Assembly (NCBI GenBank): GCA_014860805.1
Contig: JACZJB010000038.1
Location: forward strand, 1 to 60,933
DNA length: 60,933 nucleotides
Source of the DNA: Anaerolineales bacterium
GTDB taxonomy: Bacteria > Chloroflexota > Anaerolineae > Anaerolineales > Villigracilaceae
Direction: 5' to 3'
Shown: piece after piece, positions 59,885 through 60,933 of the stretch
How positions within the stretch are numbered: the stretch's first letter is position 1
Layout: every line of letters begins with the position of its first letter
The notes under the pieces: model-generated
What the model was told of the DNA's origin: nothing
The model's database searches: none
The model's input: the letters and a program-made list of their open reading frames with translations, nothing else
Position numbers and translations under genes: made by a program

Positions 59885-59913
59885 TTGACACACGGCCTTC
59901 GGAGGCGTAAAAT
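59885..59913 (+). promoter_or_regulatory. Strong promoter of the GntR-type regulator
   Basis: Perfect TTGACA (59885-59890), a 17-nt spacer and TAAAAT (59908-59913), the best sigma-70-type pair in this window. The start site would be near 59920, inside the operator, giving a leader of about 20 nt with no clear ribosome site. Confidence 0.75.
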
Positions 59914-59915
59914 TC

Positions 59916-59932
59916 GATTAATCGGATTAATC
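59916..59932. promoter_or_regulatory. Candidate operator: two tandem GATTAATC palindromes
   Basis: GATTAATC, itself a perfect palindrome, occurs at 59916-59923 and again at 59925-59932, one base apart, covering the predicted start site of the regulator gene. The arrangement fits autorepression by the FadR/GntR-type protein encoded next; binding is not shown. Confidence 0.6.
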
Positions 59933-59939
59933 AACTTTT

Positions 59940-60620
59940 ATGCTGCGCGAACGTGTTTCCCCGAACATTTCTGAGTTTCTCAAATACCTTGCTGCTCACC
60001 CAGAGGCTGAGAACAATCTACCAGCTTTAACTGAGCTTAGCCGCGAGCTGGGTGTTGGTGTGGCAGCCCTGCGGGAACAACTTGAAGTGGCGCGAGCGCT
60101 TGGGCTTGTAGAAGTCAAGCCGCGGACGGGAATGAGGCGCAAGCCATATAATTTCGCGCCAGCAGTGTTGAAAAGTCTCGATTACGCCATCGCGTTAAAT
60201 AAAGATCATTTCATTGCCTTCGCAGACTTACGCCAACATGTTGAAATTGCATATTGGCGTGAAGCCGTAAAATTACTGACCCCTGAAGACCACAATAAAT
60301 TGCAAGACCTTGTGTCGCGTGCATGGGAAAAACTGCGCGGCTCCCCTATTGAAATCCCGCACCCTGAACATCGCGAATTGCATCTCACCATTTATCAGCG
60401 CCTGAACAACCCGTTTGTTACAGGTCTTTTACAGTCCTATTGGGATGCCTACGAAACTGTCGGGTTGAACTTTTTCACCGACTATACCTATCTCACCGAA
60501 GTCTGGAATTATCATCAACAAATGGTCGATTCCATTTGCGCAAATGACGTAGAAGCGGGTTTCAAAGCCCTCTCCGAGCACACAGATCTAATTCATCAAT
60601 TAATTTCTTCGTCTCAATGA
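59940..60620 (+). CDS. GntR-family transcriptional regulator (FadR/FCD type)
   Basis: The 226-residue regulator has an N-terminal winged helix (LPALTELSRELGVGVAALREQL near residues 27-48, then VEVKPRTGM) and a C-terminal all-helical FCD-like ligand domain with metal-type His in HREL and HQQM positions. The first helix is less standard than in typical GntR proteins, with NISEFLKYLA in place of a DIY-type start. The ligand is unknown; FCD proteins bind small organic acids. It sits 20 nt upstream of a 2-oxoacid oxidoreductase gene, a natural target together with itself. Confidence 0.85.
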   Translation: MLRERVSPNISEFLKYLAAHPEAENNLPALTELSRELGVGVAALREQLEVARALGLVEVKPRTGMRRKPYNFAPAVLKSLDYAIALNKDHFIAFADLRQHVEIAYWREAVKLLTPEDHNKLQDLVSRAWEKLRGSPIEIPHPEHRELHLTIYQRLNNPFVTGLLQSYWDAYETVGLNFFTDYTYLTEVWNYHQQMVDSICANDVEAGFKALSEHTDLIHQLISSSQ

Positions 60621-60640
60621 CGAATCCAACGAGGAGTTTC

Positions 60641-60933
60641 ATGAACAAGATAGTGAACGACTTTTCGATCACTGTTGGCACCAAGAACGGCTCCGGCAGT
60701 TCCACCGCCAACAACACCATCCTGCGGTCCATTTTCAAGATGGGCATTCCCGTTTCGGGCAAGAACCTGTTCCCTTCCAACATTCAAGGCCTGCCCACCT
60801 GGTATACCATCCGTGTGAATAAAGATGGATTCATCGCACGACAGGACGCCAACGATATTGTCATAGCGATCAATCCTGATTCGTTCGCGCGGGACCTTGC
60901 ATCTGTCACGCCGGGCGGGGCATTTTTCTACTC
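60641..60933 (+). CDS. korA: 2-oxoacid:ferredoxin oxidoreductase alpha subunit (5' part)
   Basis: The frame starts at ATG 60641 after GAGGAG and runs off the window after 97 codons. The visible part (NDFSITVGTKNGSGSSTANN, KMGIPVSGKNLFPSNIQGLP, WYTIRVNKDGF) matches the gamma-domain at the N-terminus of KorA-like proteins, which accept electrons from 2-oxoglutarate or other 2-oxoacids via ferredoxin. Substrate cannot be told from this part. Co-transcription with the regulator upstream is likely. Confidence 0.85.
   Translation, partial: MNKIVNDFSITVGTKNGSGSSTANNTILRSIFKMGIPVSGKNLFPSNIQGLPTWYTIRVNKDGFIARQDANDIVIAINPDSFARDLASVTPGGAFFY

Noticed and set aside
59916-59932. The repeated GATTAATC considered as a CRISPR-like or satellite repeat
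   Set aside because: Only two copies with a 1-nt gap, over a promoter; an operator fits better.
57701-60620. The lysozyme-to-regulator stretch considered as a prophage or mobile island
   Set aside because: No integrase, portal, capsid, terminase, repeat or attachment site is present; only the GH25 gene hints at phage ancestry.

Overview
The window reads as a chromosomal segment of an Anaerolineae-type Chloroflexota bacterium. This placement is inferred from protein character, not from a marker-gene search. Supporting signs are many polytopic GT-C glycosyltransferases, lipoproteins with Pro/Ala/Thr/Glu-rich linkers, no lipopolysaccharide genes, an oxaloacetate-decarboxylase-like biotin carboxylase cluster, and a mix of Shine-Dalgarno genes and genes whose -10 box lies only 7-11 nt from the start codon. 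No insertion sequence, integrase, CRISPR array, rRNA or prophage block was seen. Gene density is very high, with many 4-nt start/stop overlaps. One tRNA (Arg, anticodon TCT) is present.

Layout. Positions 1-6212 (+): the end of an unknown gene, a hotdog acyl-CoA thioesterase, then a surface-glycan block (GT-C transferase, polysaccharide deacetylase, FemAB-like and GNAT transferases) running into a URO-D family protein and RsmD. Positions 6213-9908: a small Cys protein and a membrane-anchored cyclophilin (-), then YwiC-like, DUF2007, DsrE-like and acyl-CoA dehydrogenase genes (+), closed by a perfect 42-bp palindromic terminator. Positions 9945-14522 (-): a seven-gene operon (four-TM protein, SET-domain protein, GT-C, CPBP protease, GNAT, ComEA-like, methyltransferase). 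Positions 14605-18685 (-): a polyamine-type ABC transporter. Positions 18993-31512 (+): a second acyl-CoA dehydrogenase, two large GT-C proteins flanking an oxidoreductase, a lipoprotein, and an acyl-CoA carboxylase set (carboxyltransferase, biotin carboxylase, BCCP) coupled to a CYTH protein. Positions 31559-40511: saccharopine-dehydrogenase-like protein, MurI, class I amidotransferase, RplS, FabF, two GNATs, a MoaC-cupin-MoaD-MoaE operon, ScpA and VanZ. Positions 40525-49510: fused PabB-PabC, DUF255 protein, MgtC, TatA, FabH, a second FabF, and a HAD-DinB fusion. Positions 49533-54904 (-): Cys-rich protein, EF-P, Mog, GNAT, response regulator, Lon, Hsp20 and tRNA-Arg. Positions 54917-56931 (-): a two-gene module of unrecognised proteins. 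Positions 57127-60933 (+): cytochrome-like lipoprotein, GH25 lysozyme plus partner, small membrane protein, methyltransferase, GntR regulator and the start of a 2-oxoacid:ferredoxin oxidoreductase alpha subunit.

How the genes work together. Two acyl-CoA dehydrogenases, a thioesterase, a DUF4442 hotdog protein, the biotin-dependent carboxylase, FabH and two FabF cover acyl-CoA degradation and fatty-acid synthesis. The GT-C proteins, deacetylase, FemAB-like protein and GH25 point to a decorated cell wall or surface glycoconjugate. Lon, Hsp20, a single-domain response regulator and tRNA-Arg lie so close together that they may share a transcript. The most promising undescribed item is the overlapping two-gene module at 54917-56931, whose proteins look rich in winged-helix and small beta domains resembling transcription-associated folds. 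Other leads are the near-leaderless promoter architecture, EF-P with Arg at the modification site, RsmD with an altered catalytic motif, and a GntR gene whose promoter abuts a tandem palindromic operator.
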